NCBI RefSeq assembly: GCF_038023995.1
Contig: NZ_CP150660.1
Location: forward strand, 184,501 to 248,500
Length of the DNA: 64,000 nt
Direction: 5' to 3'
Origin: Polaribacter atrinae
Lineage (GTDB): Bacteria > Bacteroidota > Bacteroidia > Flavobacteriales > Flavobacteriaceae
The notes under the pieces were generated by a model, which was given only the letters and a program-made list of their open reading frames with translations, ran no database searches and was not told where the DNA came from. Numbering within the stretch: position 1 is the first letter of the stretch; each line of letters starts with the position of its first letter. Both the position numbers and the translations under genes were made by a program. Of the stretch, positions 43,252 to 51,811 are shown piece by piece.

Positions 43252-44595
43252 TTATATCCCTGTATAATTACTTGGTGTAATTGCTTTTAATTCTTCTTTA
43301 ATTTCTGATGAAACTTCTAAAGTATCAATAAAATCTGCAATTGATTTCTGATTAATTTTTGCATTCGTTCTTGTTAATCCTTTTAAGGCTTCATAAGGAT
43401 TTGGATATGCTTCACGTCTTAAGATTGTCTGAATTGCTTCTGCAACAACAGCCCAATTGTTTTCTAAATCTTGTTCAAACTTTTCTTTGTTTAACAATAA
43501 TTTATTCAATCCTTTTAGGGTTGATGTAAATGCAATAATTGTATGACCAAATGGTACACCAACATTACGTAAAACCGTACTGTCTGTTAAATCTCGTTGT
43601 AAACGAGATACAGGTAATTTAGCAGAAAGATGTTCGAAAATTGCATTTGCCAAACCTAAGTTTCCTTCAGAATTTTCAAAATCTATAGGGTTTACTTTAT
43701 GAGGCATTGCAGAAGAACCAACTTCACCAGCTTTAATTTTTTGTTTAAAATAATCTGTAGAAACATAGGTCCAGAAATCTCTATCTAAATCTAAAATAAT
43801 AGTGTTTATACGTTTTAAATTATCAAAAAGAGCTGCTAAATGATCATAGTGTTCTATTTGTGTTGTTGGAAAAGAGTGGTGTAAACCTAATTTTTCTTGT
43901 ACAAAAGTACTTCCAAATTCTTTCCAATCTATACTTGGGTATGCAACTTTATGTGCATTATAATTACCTGTTGCACCACCAAATTTTGCAGCACTTGGTA
44001 TGTCGTTTAATAAGTTGAATTGTGCTTTTAAACGTACAACAAAAACGTCTATTTCTTTACCTAGTCTTGTTGGAGATGCTGGCTGACCATGTGTTCTTGC
44101 CAACATAGAAATGTCTTTCCACTCAATAACTAATTCTTGTAATTTTTCTAAAAGTTCTAAATAATGAGGAACATAAACATCATTCATAGCCTCTTTAATA
44201 GAAAGCGGAACAGCAGTGTTATTAATGTCTTGAGAAGTCAATCCAAAATGGATAAATTCTTTATGTGCCTGAAAACCTAATGCATCAAACTTTTCTTTGA
44301 TAAAATATTCAACAGCTTTTACATCATGGTTTGTAATGCTTTCTATATCTTTTATTTTCTGAGCATCTTCTGTAGTAAAATCAATATAAATTTTACGTAA
44401 ATCATCAAATAAATCGTTGTTGAAATCTGCTAATTGTGGTAAAGGAATTTCACATAAAGCAATAAAATATTCAATTTCTACACGAACTCTGTATTTTATT
44501 AAAGCTTCTTCCGAAAAATAATCTGCTAATTTTGATATTTTATCTCTATAACGACCATCAATAGGAGAGATGGCATTTAATTTTGTTAAGTTCAT
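43252..44595 (-). CDS. purB: adenylosuccinate lyase
   Basis: 447 residues, fumarase/aspartase superfamily. Signature GSSAMPHKVNPIDFENSEGN, with HFGLTSQDIN and ARTHGQPASPT as the other conserved blocks. It acts twice in purine synthesis, on SAICAR and adenylosuccinate. A -7-like box lies 23 bp upstream of the ATG. Same strand and close to the lipoprotein and His-rich genes downstream. Confidence 0.96.
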   Translation of the reverse strand: MNLTKLNAISPIDGRYRDKISKLADYFSEEALIKYRVRVEIEYFIALCEIPLPQLADFNNDLFDDLRKIYIDFTTEDAQKIKDIESITNHDVKAVEYFIKEKFDALGFQAHKEFIHFGLTSQDINNTAVPLSIKEAMNDVYVPHYLELLEKLQELVIEWKDISMLARTHGQPASPTRLGKEIDVFVVRLKAQFNLLNDIPSAAKFGGATGNYNAHKVAYPSIDWKEFGSTFVQEKLGLHHSFPTTQIEHYDHLAALFDNLKRINTIILDLDRDFWTYVSTDYFKQKIKAGEVGSSAMPHKVNPIDFENSEGNLGLANAIFEHLSAKLPVSRLQRDLTDSTVLRNVGVPFGHTIIAFTSTLKGLNKLLLNKEKFEQDLENNWAVVAEAIQTILRREAYPNPYEALKGLTRTNAKINQKSIADFIDTLEVSSEIKEELKAITPSNYTGI

Positions 44596-44617
44596 CTTTT
44601 AGTTCTGTTGTTAAATG

Positions 44618-44625
44618 CAAAAATA
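44618..44625 (-). promoter_or_regulatory. candidate -7 box of purB (TATTTTTG)
   Basis: Matches TAnnTTTG on the minus strand, 23 bp before the purB ATG; -33 TTG not found at the exact distance. Confidence 0.4.
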
Positions 44626-44640
44626 GTGAATTTAACAGAT

Positions 44641-45237
44641 TTATAAAGTAGATTTTCCATGTTTTTCTATCAATTCTAAAATGAATCTTCCACGAGCTTT
44701 ACACCCCTTACTTTCATGTATAATTTTAGTTTGAATTAAGTGTTTTAATTCAGGATGAATCCACTCTTTTTCCAATCCGAAATAGTACAAAGTAGTCATT
44801 GTATAAGCTCTTACTGCAATTTTTTGTGGTGTAATTAACCAATCGAAACCTGTTTCGACGATACTGTTTATATAATTTTTTGTCAGTTTCTTTTGTACAT
44901 CATTTGCTGTTTTAGAATAATAAGCAGTAGCCAAGTGTTCACAAATTTTAGCACATGGTCTAATGGCTCTATCAAATTTTAAGGTTTTAATTTTTAGAGT
45001 GAATTCATCTAAATGAGGTAAAATCCATTCTAAATGATGATGTGTACAAATCCACTCTAAAATCCAAGCCGCTTTTATAGAAACTTTATTTTCAACATCA
45101 AAAGTAATAGCAACCAATTCTTTAAATAATTTTTGATTTTCTAATACAATATTTGCCACTCTTTGTCGGTTTTCCCTTTTAGGGTTTTCCATATCATGGA
45201 GTTGTTCGGTTATAAAAAAGAGATTTGTTTTTGGCAC
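44641..45237 (-). CDS. helical-repeat hypothetical protein upstream of purB
   Basis: 198 residues, all-helical in pattern with HEAT/ARM-like units (VSIKAAWILEWICTHHHLEW, AIRPCAKICEHLATAYY, KIAVRAYTMTTLYYFG). No enzyme motif. I believe such proteins beside purB in flavobacteria are sometimes labelled adenylosuccinate lyase by proximity, which this sequence does not support. Start at 45237 or at an internal ATG (MENPKREN). Divergent from the MORN gene with only 33 bp between. Confidence 0.72.
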   Translation of the reverse strand: MPKTNLFFITEQLHDMENPKRENRQRVANIVLENQKLFKELVAITFDVENKVSIKAAWILEWICTHHHLEWILPHLDEFTLKIKTLKFDRAIRPCAKICEHLATAYYSKTANDVQKKLTKNYINSIVETGFDWLITPQKIAVRAYTMTTLYYFGLEKEWIHPELKHLIQTKIIHESKGCKARGRFILELIEKHGKSTL

Positions 45238-45253
45238 TATTAATGTATCTTTG
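45225..45253 (+). promoter_or_regulatory. promoter with full Bacteroidota consensus
   Basis: TTG at 45225-45227, 18-bp spacer, TATCTTTG at 45246-45253, 17 bp before the ATG at 45271. The -33 element lies inside the first codons of the divergent gene. Confidence 0.75.
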
Positions 45254-45270
45254 TTTTAAAATTATATTTA

Positions 45271-45984
45271 ATGATAAAGATAAAAAGACTGTTTTTTATT
45301 TTACTCTTTTTCGCTTGTTTTTTTACAAGTGAAAATTTTAATGGGCAAAAAATTAATCAATTAGATGCTAATAATCAAAGAGTAGGTGTTTGGAAAAAAT
45401 ATTATTCAAATAAACGAATACGCTATGTTGGTCAATTTAAAAACGGTAAAGAAGTAGGTGTTTTTAAGTTTTATGATATTACAAGTTCTGTGCATCCAGT
45501 AATTATTAAAACATTTTATGAAAACTCAGATTCGTTATATGTCAAATTTTTCACTTTAAAAGGTAAAATTGAAACTGAAGGAGTTATGAAGGGGAGAGAA
45601 CGTGTTGGTAATTGGAAATATTTTTATCCTGATGGCATCATCATGTCAGAAGAAAATTATAAAAACGGAAAATTACATGGACCACAAATAATTTATTATC
45701 AAGATGGTCAGGTTACTGAATTTTCTAATTATAAAAACGGTTTGTTAGATGCTACAAGTAGTAAATATGCTAGTAATGGAGTACTTATTCAAGAGCTAAC
45801 TTATGAAAATGGGGAGTTAAACGGATTGGCAAAATTCTTTGAATTAGACGGACAGTTATTAGAAACGGGGAATTATAAAAACGGATTAAGAGTTGGTAAT
45901 TGGGAGTACTATATGGACGGAGAAGTTGCCACAGAAAAAGAAGTTAGAAAAAAAAGTACGTTTACTCGTAAAAAAGAAGATTAA
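45271..45984 (+). CDS. exported MORN_2 repeat protein (YwqK-like)
   Basis: 237 residues with a signal peptide (ends FNGQKIN). Tandem MORN variant repeats: GVWKKYYSNKRIRYVGQFKNG, GNWKYFYPDGIIMSEENYKNG, GPQIIYYQDGQVTEFSNYKNG (each shown in part), and further. The repeats form a beta-sheet binding scaffold. Database names call this family the YwqK antitoxin component, but no toxin gene is adjacent. A strong promoter precedes it. Confidence 0.8.
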   Translation: MIKIKRLFFILLFFACFFTSENFNGQKINQLDANNQRVGVWKKYYSNKRIRYVGQFKNGKEVGVFKFYDITSSVHPVIIKTFYENSDSLYVKFFTLKGKIETEGVMKGRERVGNWKYFYPDGIIMSEENYKNGKLHGPQIIYYQDGQVTEFSNYKNGLLDATSSKYASNGVLIQELTYENGELNGLAKFFELDGQLLETGNYKNGLRVGNWEYYMDGEVATEKEVRKKSTFTRKKED

Positions 45985-46162
45985 TTTCAAAATAACAAAG
46001 TTGTACAATCTAAAGGTTTATGGTTTAAAGATTGATACGTTTTAACGTTTATAGTACTGAGCTTATAGATGTCTTTTTAACCTTGTTAACTACTTACTTC
46101 AATATAAAGTAAAACAATTGTTACATCAATTCTTTCAATCTATAAAAACCATTTCTAATTTG

Positions 46163-46170
46163 TACCTTTG
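46163..46170 (+). promoter_or_regulatory. candidate -7 box of mnmA (TACCTTTG)
   Basis: Matches TAnnTTTG and lies 18 bp before the mnmA ATG at 46189; no TTG at the -33 position. Confidence 0.5.
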
Positions 46171-46188
46171 CTGCCTCAAAACATAAAA

Positions 46189-47376
46189 ATGAAACGAGTA
46201 GTTGTTGGTCTTTCTGGTGGTGTAGATAGTAGTGTTACTGCACATTTATTAAAAGAACAAGGGTATGAAGTAATTGGGCTTTTTATGAAAAATTGGCATG
46301 ATGATTCTGTCACTATTTCTAATGAATGCCCTTGGTTAGAGGATTCTAATGATGCAATGATTGTTGCAGAAAAATTAGGAATTCCTTTTCAGGTTGTAGA
46401 TTTAAGTGAACAATACAAAGAACGTATTGTAGATTATATGTTCGATGAATACTCTAAAGGTAGAACTCCAAACCCAGATGTACTTTGTAACCGAGAAATT
46501 AAGTTTGATGTCTTTATGGACATCGCTTTAAAATTAGGTGCAGATTATGTAGCTACAGGTCATTACTGTAGAAAAGGTGAAGAGATTATTGACGGTAAAC
46601 CTGTTTATAAATTATTAGCAGGTAAAGACAATAACAAAGATCAGTCTTATTTTTTATGTCAATTATCTCAAGAGCAATTAACAAAAGCCTTATTTCCAAT
46701 TGGTGAATTAACAAAACCAGAAGTAAGAGCAATTGCTAAAGAAGCAGATTTAATTACAGCAGAAAAGAAAGATTCTCAAGGTTTATGCTTTATTGGTAAA
46801 GTGCGTTTGCCAGAATTTTTACAACAAAAATTACAACCTAAAGATGGAGTAATTGTTACACTTCCTTTAGATTTTGAACAGTACACAAAACAAGTACCTT
46901 CTTTTGAAAGTAAAGAAGATGAGTTAAAATATTTTGCAACCAAGTTTACTTATAAAAAAGATGATGGTAAAGTAGTTGGTAAACATCAAGGAGCACATTA
47001 TTTTACAAAAGGGCAACGTAAAGGCTTAAATGTTGGTGGTACAAAAGAGGGTTTATATGTGATAGAAACAGATGTTGTAGAAAATGTAATTTATACAGGA
47101 GAAGGTAAAAATCACCCAGGATTATACAGAAACGTATTGTTTGTTTCTAATGAAGAAATGCATTGGATTCGTGAAGATTTAACTTTAAAAGTTGGAGAAA
47201 CCATGCAAGTTGATGCAAGAATTAGATACAGACAACCTTTAGAAAATGCTACTTTACACAAAGTAGAATCTGGCTTGTATGTAGAATTCGAAAACAAACA
47301 ATCTGCCATACAAGAAGGACAATTTGTAGCTTGGTATAGAGATGAAGAATTATTAGGCTCAGGAGTTATCTCTTAA
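46189..47376 (+). CDS. mnmA: tRNA-specific 2-thiouridylase
   Basis: 395 residues from the ATG at 46189 (a TTG-started frame from 46168 is inside the promoter). PP-loop [12 protein letters not shown] at the start, [12 protein letters not shown] with one catalytic Cys, GHYCRK, and [12 protein letters not shown] with the second. It thiolates U34 of tRNAs for Lys, Glu and Gln. The C-terminal barrel domain ends in LLGSGVIS. It is followed by a hairpin that overlaps the next gene's start. Confidence 0.95.
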   Translation: MKRVVVGLSGGVDSSVTAHLLKEQGYEVIGLFMKNWHDDSVTISNECPWLEDSNDAMIVAEKLGIPFQVVDLSEQYKERIVDYMFDEYSKGRTPNPDVLCNREIKFDVFMDIALKLGADYVATGHYCRKGEEIIDGKPVYKLLAGKDNNKDQSYFLCQLSQEQLTKALFPIGELTKPEVRAIAKEADLITAEKKDSQGLCFIGKVRLPEFLQQKLQPKDGVIVTLPLDFEQYTKQVPSFESKEDELKYFATKFTYKKDDGKVVGKHQGAHYFTKGQRKGLNVGGTKEGLYVIETDVVENVIYTGEGKNHPGLYRNVLFVSNEEMHWIREDLTLKVGETMQVDARIRYRQPLENATLHKVESGLYVEFENKQSAIQEGQFVAWYRDEELLGSGVIS

Positions 47377-47393
47377 AATATTTATAAAATCAT

Positions 47394-47438
47394 AAAAAAG
47401 TAGTAATTTCGGAATATGAAGAAATTACTACTTTTTTT
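47394..47438 (+). terminator. terminator-like hairpin whose loop holds the next start codon
   Basis: Perfect 17-bp stem (47394-47410 with 47421-47437), 10-base loop 47411-47420, then T. The ATG of the subtilase gene (47416-47418) is in the loop, and the right arm is its codons 3 to 8. Confidence 0.85.
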
Positions 47439-49077
47439 ATGTCTAATAGTTTTTTTTAAAGTTTCAGCACAAGAAGATGCTTGGCTTTTTTTGAAAGATA
47501 AACCTCAGGAAACTAATTTTTTAGAGAACCCTACATTAATGCTTACTCAAAGAGCATTAGATAGAAGAGCTAAACTAAATATTTCTTTAGACACTAAAGA
47601 TGTTCCGGTTGATAAGGCATATTACGATCAACTTAAAAGTGATAATACGATTACTGTTTTAGGGAAATCTAAGTGGTTAAACGCAGTTCATATTCAGGGA
47701 GAAATTGTAAATATTAATAATTTAATTACGAATTATAGTTTTATAGCATCTGTAGAATTTGCCAACAAATCCTTGAATCTAAATGGCAAATCGAATGGAA
47801 AAACGATCACTGCTAATCATTATAATAAGTTTAAAGAAAACCTTACCGATTTTAATTATGGAGCTGCAGATAATCAAATTAAAATGCTAAAAGGAGATTA
47901 TTTACATCAACAAGAATTAACAGGAGAAGGTCAAATAATAGCAATTATAGATGCCGGTTTTCCTAATGTAAATACCTTAGATGCTTTTAGTAGAATTAGA
48001 GATAATAATCAAATTTTAGGAGGTTATAATTTTGCCGATAGAAACGATAATTTCTATACAAGAAATAATCATGGAACACATGTTTTGTCTTCCATTGCTG
48101 GCTATATTAAAGATGCATATGTTGGTACAGCTCCAGATGCAAAATTTTATTTATTTATATCAGAAATTTCAGAAACAGAAACTGTTTTAGAAGAGACGCT
48201 TTGGGTAGAAGCTGCGGAAAGAGCAGATAGTTTAGGAGTTGATGTTATAAATACATCTTTAGGTTATACTACGTATGATAATCCAAATCACAATCATACT
48301 TACGCAGATATGGATGGCAAAACTACTTTTATTTCTAGAGGGGCAGAAATTGGAGCTTCGAGAGGTATGCTTTTAGTTAATGCAGTAGGTAATGATGGAA
48401 ATAATTCTTGGAAATATATGGGAGCGCCAGCAGACGCACCTTCTGTAATTTCTGTTGGTGCTGTAAACTCTTTAGGAAACATTGCAAGCTTTAGTTCTTT
48501 TGGACCAACATCAGACGGAAGAATAAAACCAGAAATTTTAGGTCAAGGTCAAAACCCAGCATTGATACATTATCTTTCTGGAGAAATAACAACTTTATCT
48601 AGCGGAACCTCTTTTTCATCGCCAATTATGGCTGGTTTAATTGCTTGTTTAAATCAAAACGATGGATTTCTTTTAAAATCGTCCTTAAAAAACGCTAATG
48701 AAAATTTTAATGATTATTTAAAAAAAGCTATTTATGAATCTGCGGATAAATTTAAGAACCCAACAGACCAACATGGTTATGGAATTCCGAATTTTGAAAC
48801 AGCACTAAATAAATATATTGCTAGTTTATCTTTATTAAATGATGAAAGCATCAATTTTAAGATATATCCAAACCCTGTTCAAGATCGTTTTAAAATTTCT
48901 ATTGATAATTTTGAGAATATGTCAATTCAAATTTATAACATTTTAGGTAAAAAAGTGTTTGAAAAAGCAGCACTAACTTCCACAAATATTGATATTTCGT
49001 TTTTAAATACAGGTATTTATTTGGTAAATATTTCTTCTGATGATCAATATAAAACAATAAAATTAATTAAAGAATAA
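47416..49077 (+). CDS. subtilisin-like (S8) serine protease with T9SS sorting domain
   Basis: 553 residues with signal peptide (ends VSAQED). Catalytic triad: Asp in IAIIDAGFPN, His in NNHGTHVLSS, Ser in SSGTSFSSPIMAG. A propeptide-like region occupies about 20-150. The last 80 residues are a type A sorting domain: FKIYPNPVQDRFKISI, IQIYNILGKKVF, NTGIYLVNISS, TIKLIKE. Secreted by the type IX system to the surface or medium. It starts inside a hairpin that may control its expression, and is followed one base later by a MORN/TonB gene. Confidence 0.93.
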   Translation: MKKLLLFLCLIVFFKVSAQEDAWLFLKDKPQETNFLENPTLMLTQRALDRRAKLNISLDTKDVPVDKAYYDQLKSDNTITVLGKSKWLNAVHIQGEIVNINNLITNYSFIASVEFANKSLNLNGKSNGKTITANHYNKFKENLTDFNYGAADNQIKMLKGDYLHQQELTGEGQIIAIIDAGFPNVNTLDAFSRIRDNNQILGGYNFADRNDNFYTRNNHGTHVLSSIAGYIKDAYVGTAPDAKFYLFISEISETETVLEETLWVEAAERADSLGVDVINTSLGYTTYDNPNHNHTYADMDGKTTFISRGAEIGASRGMLLVNAVGNDGNNSWKYMGAPADAPSVISVGAVNSLGNIASFSSFGPTSDGRIKPEILGQGQNPALIHYLSGEITTLSSGTSFSSPIMAGLIACLNQNDGFLLKSSLKNANENFNDYLKKAIYESADKFKNPTDQHGYGIPNFETALNKYIASLSLLNDESINFKIYPNPVQDRFKISIDNFENMSIQIYNILGKKVFEKAALTSTNIDISFLNTGIYLVNISSDDQYKTIKLIKE

Positions 49078-49078
49078 G

Positions 49079-49873
49079 ATGAAATTTAAAATATCATTTA
49101 TTTTATTTTTAACCTGTTTTCAAGTGTTTTCTCAAAAAGATTCTATTGTCAATTTTTTTGATTCCAACAAAAAAGTTATTAATGATAAAACCAAAGCTAC
49201 AACTTTTGAAATTTTAACAAAACAAAACGATTCTCTTTGGTTAAGTAGAAAATACAAAAGAAACGGTAAACTTTATTATTACCAACATTATAGAACAAGT
49301 GATAAAAAAATAAAAATTGGAGAGGGGATCGTTTATAATAAACATGGTAAAATGATTGAACTATGTTTTTATAATGAGGGATTAAAACATGGTAGATATA
49401 AATCTTGGTTTGATAATGGAAACTTAAATACTGAAGGAAGATTTTACAAAGGTAAAAAAGAAGGTCTTTTTAAAATATACCACTATAATGGTATTTTAGC
49501 AGGTAAAGCTATTTTTAAAAAAGATACCATAACGCAAGATATATATTATGATATTAATGAAGATATTACAAATAAAGACTGTGTAATATGTAAAAAGAAA
49601 CCCACTTTTAAAGGTGGAATTTCTGAATATAGAAAGGAATTTGCTAAGTTGGAAAAGGCTATTAATTATAAGATTGATGGAGGTATTTATATTCATTTTG
49701 TGATTGACGTTCTTGGGGACGTTACCGATGTAACTATAGATGAAGATATTCCTGAAAAACTTTATGATGAATTAGTTCATTTTTTTGAATCTCTCAAAGG
49801 TTGGTCTGTTGCAATTGATGGTAATAGAAAAGTGCCTTTTAATTATACTCAAAAAATAAACTTTAAATTATGA
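49079..49873 (+). CDS. MORN_2 repeat protein with TonB-like C-terminal domain
   Basis: 264 residues with signal peptide (ends QVFSQKD). MORN-type units in the middle (KHGKMIELCFYNEGLKHGRY, GRFYKGKKEGLFKIYHYNG), then a C-terminal domain (about 190-264) with IYIHFVIDVLGDVTDVTIDE and VPFNYTQKINFKL, matching the TonB C-terminal fold used in Bacteroidota energy transducers. There is no membrane anchor apart from the signal peptide, so it is not a normal TonB. Overlaps the next gene by four bases (ATGA). Confidence 0.78.
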   Translation: MKFKISFILFLTCFQVFSQKDSIVNFFDSNKKVINDKTKATTFEILTKQNDSLWLSRKYKRNGKLYYYQHYRTSDKKIKIGEGIVYNKHGKMIELCFYNEGLKHGRYKSWFDNGNLNTEGRFYKGKKEGLFKIYHYNGILAGKAIFKKDTITQDIYYDINEDITNKDCVICKKKPTFKGGISEYRKEFAKLEKAINYKIDGGIYIHFVIDVLGDVTDVTIDEDIPEKLYDELVHFFESLKGWSVAIDGNRKVPFNYTQKINFKL

Positions 49874-50811
49874 TAAATAAAATAACAACTCTTTTCAATA
49901 TAAAACACCCGATTGTACAAGGAGGAATGATTTGGGTTTCTGGATGGAGATTAGCTTCGGCAGTTTCTAATGCAGGTGGTTTAGGTTTAATTGGTGCAGG
50001 TTCTATGTATCCAGATGTATTAAGAGAACACATTATAAAATGTAAAAAAGCAACTTCTAAACCTTTTGGTGTAAACGTACCAATGCTGTACCCAGATATC
50101 AATAAAATAATGGATATAATTGTAGAAGAAGGTGTAAAGATTGTTTTTACTTCTGCAGGAAATCCAAAAACTTGGACTTCTTTTTTAAAGGATAAAGGAA
50201 TTGCAGTTGTACATGTAGTTAGTTCTGTAAAGTTTGCTTTAAAAGCAGAAGCTGCTGGTGTAGACGCTGTTGTTTGTGAAGGTTTTGAGGCAGGCGGACA
50301 TAATGGGAGGGAAGAAACAACCACTTTTGCATTAATACCAATGGTAAAAGAACATGTTAAAATTCCGGTAATTGCTGCTGGTGGAATTGGAACCGGACGA
50401 GGAATGTTGGCAGCTATGGTTTTAGGGGCAGATGGTGTTCAAATAGGAAGCAGATTTGCAGCATCAGAAGAGTCATCTGCTCACATTAATTTTAAAAATA
50501 GAATTATTGATGTAAAAGACGGTGATACACATTTAACATTAAAAGAATTAGCACCAGTAAGATTGGTTAAGAATAAATTTTATAATGATGTACAAGAATT
50601 GTATCAACAAAACCCAACAATGGCAGATTTAAAAGAATTGTTAGGTAGAGCAAGATCTAAAAAAGGAATGTTTGAAGGAGATCTGGAAGAAGGAGAGTTA
50701 GAAATTGGGCAAATTGCAGGTTTAATACACGAAATAAAATCTGCTAAAGCGATTTTAGAAGAAATAATAACAGAGTTTAATAATGCTAAAGCCTCTATGC
50801 ATACGCTTTAA
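49870..50811 (+). CDS. nitronate monooxygenase / 2-nitropropane dioxygenase-like flavoprotein
   Basis: 313 residues, TIM barrel with FMN. Seen: HPIVQGGMIWVSGWRLA, CEGFEAGGHNGRE (catalytic His region), IPVIAAGGIGTGRGM and GADGVQIGSRFAASEE (FMN phosphate binding). It oxidises nitronates or acts as an FabK-like enoyl reductase; distinction is not possible here. Translation is coupled to the MORN/TonB gene by a four-base overlap. Confidence 0.92.
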   Translation: MINKITTLFNIKHPIVQGGMIWVSGWRLASAVSNAGGLGLIGAGSMYPDVLREHIIKCKKATSKPFGVNVPMLYPDINKIMDIIVEEGVKIVFTSAGNPKTWTSFLKDKGIAVVHVVSSVKFALKAEAAGVDAVVCEGFEAGGHNGREETTTFALIPMVKEHVKIPVIAAGGIGTGRGMLAAMVLGADGVQIGSRFAASEESSAHINFKNRIIDVKDGDTHLTLKELAPVRLVKNKFYNDVQELYQQNPTMADLKELLGRARSKKGMFEGDLEEGELEIGQIAGLIHEIKSAKAILEEIITEFNNAKASMHTL

Positions 50812-50864
50812 GTGGGTATTGTAAAGAAAATCAATATTTTATGCATTTATACAATAAATGGCAT

Positions 50865-50872
50865 TACATTTG
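50865..50872 (+). promoter_or_regulatory. -7 box of first cold-shock gene (TACATTTG)
   Basis: Same TACATTTG as the second copy, but the -33 position reads CAT rather than TTG, since the duplicated unit begins just upstream of the -7 box. Confidence 0.55.
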
Positions 50873-50885
50873 CAATTCAATAAAT

Positions 50886-50909
50886 GTTGTTAGGAATTAA
50901 TTTAACAAC
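50886..50909 (+). promoter_or_regulatory. 5'-UTR hairpin, cold-shock gene copy 1
   Basis: GTTGTTA (50886-50892) pairs with TAACAAC (50903-50909) across a 10-base loop within the leader of about 45 nt. Weak stem of the kind that could respond to temperature; repeated in copy 2. Confidence 0.5.
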
Positions 50910-50924
50910 TCAATATTTTTTATT

Positions 50925-51116
50925 ATGAATAAAGGTACCGTAAAATTTTTCAATGAATCTAAAGGATTTGGATTTATCACTGAAGAAGGATCAAACAAAG
51001 AACATTTTGTACATGTTTCAGGATTAATCGATGAAATTCGTGAAAACGATGAAGTTGAATTTGACTTACAAGATGGAAAAAAAGGATTAAACGCAGTAAA
51101 TGTAAGAGTATTATAA
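50925..51116 (+). CDS. cold-shock protein, copy 1
   Basis: 63 residues, single CSD domain. RNP1 in SKGFGFITEE and RNP2 in KEHFVHVSGL, single-stranded nucleic-acid binding. The protein is identical to copy 2 at 51327. The DNA differs at three synonymous third positions only. Leader hairpin and a perfect terminator are part of the duplicated unit. Acts as an RNA chaperone, probably at low temperature. Confidence 0.95.
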   Translation: MNKGTVKFFNESKGFGFITEEGSNKEHFVHVSGLIDEIRENDEVEFDLQDGKKGLNAVNVRVL

Positions 51117-51147
51117 TATATATTTATTACTAGTTAATTTTTTAACT

Positions 51148-51180
51148 AAAAGCCTATCAAATTTGATAGGCTTTTTTTTA
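51148..51180 (+). terminator. terminator of cold-shock gene copy 1
   Basis: Perfect 14-bp palindrome (51148-51161 with 51162-51175) containing GCCTATCAAA, with T run. The same stem recurs after copy 2. Confidence 0.88.
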
Positions 51181-51244
51181 TGAAAAAAAAATGAGATTAT
51201 TAATTTATAATTTATGAAAATTAAAGTAAAATAAAGTTTTTACC

Positions 51245-51273
51245 TTGTAATTCAATTTTTGGCACTACATTTG
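51245..51273 (+). promoter_or_regulatory. promoter of second cold-shock gene, full consensus
   Basis: TTG at 51245-51247, 18-bp spacer, TACATTTG at 51266-51273. Unlike copy 1 it has both elements. Confidence 0.7.
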
Positions 51274-51286
51274 CAATTCAATAAAT

Positions 51287-51310
51287 GTTGTTAGGAATTA
51301 ATTTAACAAC
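51287..51310 (+). promoter_or_regulatory. 5'-UTR hairpin, cold-shock gene copy 2
   Basis: GTTGTTA (51287-51293) with TAACAAC (51304-51310), same as in copy 1. Confidence 0.5.
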
Positions 51311-51326
51311 TCAATATTTTTTTATT

Positions 51327-51518
51327 ATGAATAAAGGTACCGTAAAATTTTTCAACGAATCTAAAGGATTTGGATTTATCACTGAAGAAGGATCAAACAA
51401 AGAACATTTTGTACATGTTTCAGGATTAATCGACGAAATTCGTGAAAACGATGAAGTTGAATTTGACTTACAAGATGGAAAAAAAGGATTAAACGCAGTA
51501 AACGTAAGAGTATTATAA
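51327..51518 (+). CDS. cold-shock protein, copy 2
   Basis: 63 residues, amino-acid identical to copy 1. The ATG at 51327 is used; the in-frame extension from 51285 (LLGINLTTQ) is translation of the leader and includes the hairpin. Three T-to-C synonymous changes separate the copies, showing a young duplication or gene conversion. Confidence 0.95.
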   Translation: MNKGTVKFFNESKGFGFITEEGSNKEHFVHVSGLIDEIRENDEVEFDLQDGKKGLNAVNVRVL

Positions 51519-51549
51519 TATATATTTATTACTAGTTAATTTTTTATCT

Positions 51550-51582
51550 AAAAGCCTATCAAAATTTGATAGGCTTTTTTTA
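51550..51582 (+). terminator. terminator of cold-shock gene copy 2
   Basis: 14-bp arms (51550-51563 with 51565-51578) around a single A, then T run; one base longer in the loop than copy 1. Confidence 0.88.
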
Positions 51583-51606
51583 TTTTAGTGTTTTAAAACT
51601 TTATTT

Positions 51607-51804
51607 ATGATTGACGGAAGGCAAAGAAAAAATGTAGAGATTGGTTTATTTGTAGAAATTGTTCAAAAACCACATCAACGAAGTGGTGAACTAACAAAAG
51701 GTGTAATAGCAAAAATTCTAACTAATTCTCAAAACCATCCTTATGGTATTAAAGTTCAGTTAGAATCTGGTTTGGTTGGTAGAATTAAAAATATTATTGA
51801 ATAA
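51607..51804 (+). CDS. YwbE family protein
   Basis: 65 residues. The sequence DGRQRKNVEIGLFVEIVQK, then GELTKGVIAKILTNS and HPYGIKVQLESGLVGR, is the YwbE/DUF2196 family, a small beta protein found in bacteria and some archaea with no established function. Freestanding between the cold-shock terminator and a convergent gene. Confidence 0.88.
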   Translation: MIDGRQRKNVEIGLFVEIVQKPHQRSGELTKGVIAKILTNSQNHPYGIKVQLESGLVGRIKNIIE

Positions 51805-51811
51805 GAATATT

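Noticed and set aside
44641..45237. Second adenylosuccinate lyase
   Set aside because: No lyase signature; helical repeats only. The name would come from proximity to purB.
45271..45984. Toxin-antitoxin system suggested by the YwqK antitoxin label of MORN_2 proteins
   Set aside because: No toxin-like gene adjacent; the protein is exported and repeat-based.
49863..50324. 153-codon open frame on the minus strand
   Set aside because: Antisense to the nitronate monooxygenase gene; no family resemblance.
50925..51582. CRISPR-like repeat pattern in the cold-shock region
   Set aside because: Only two units of about 400 bp, each a full gene; a tandem gene duplication.
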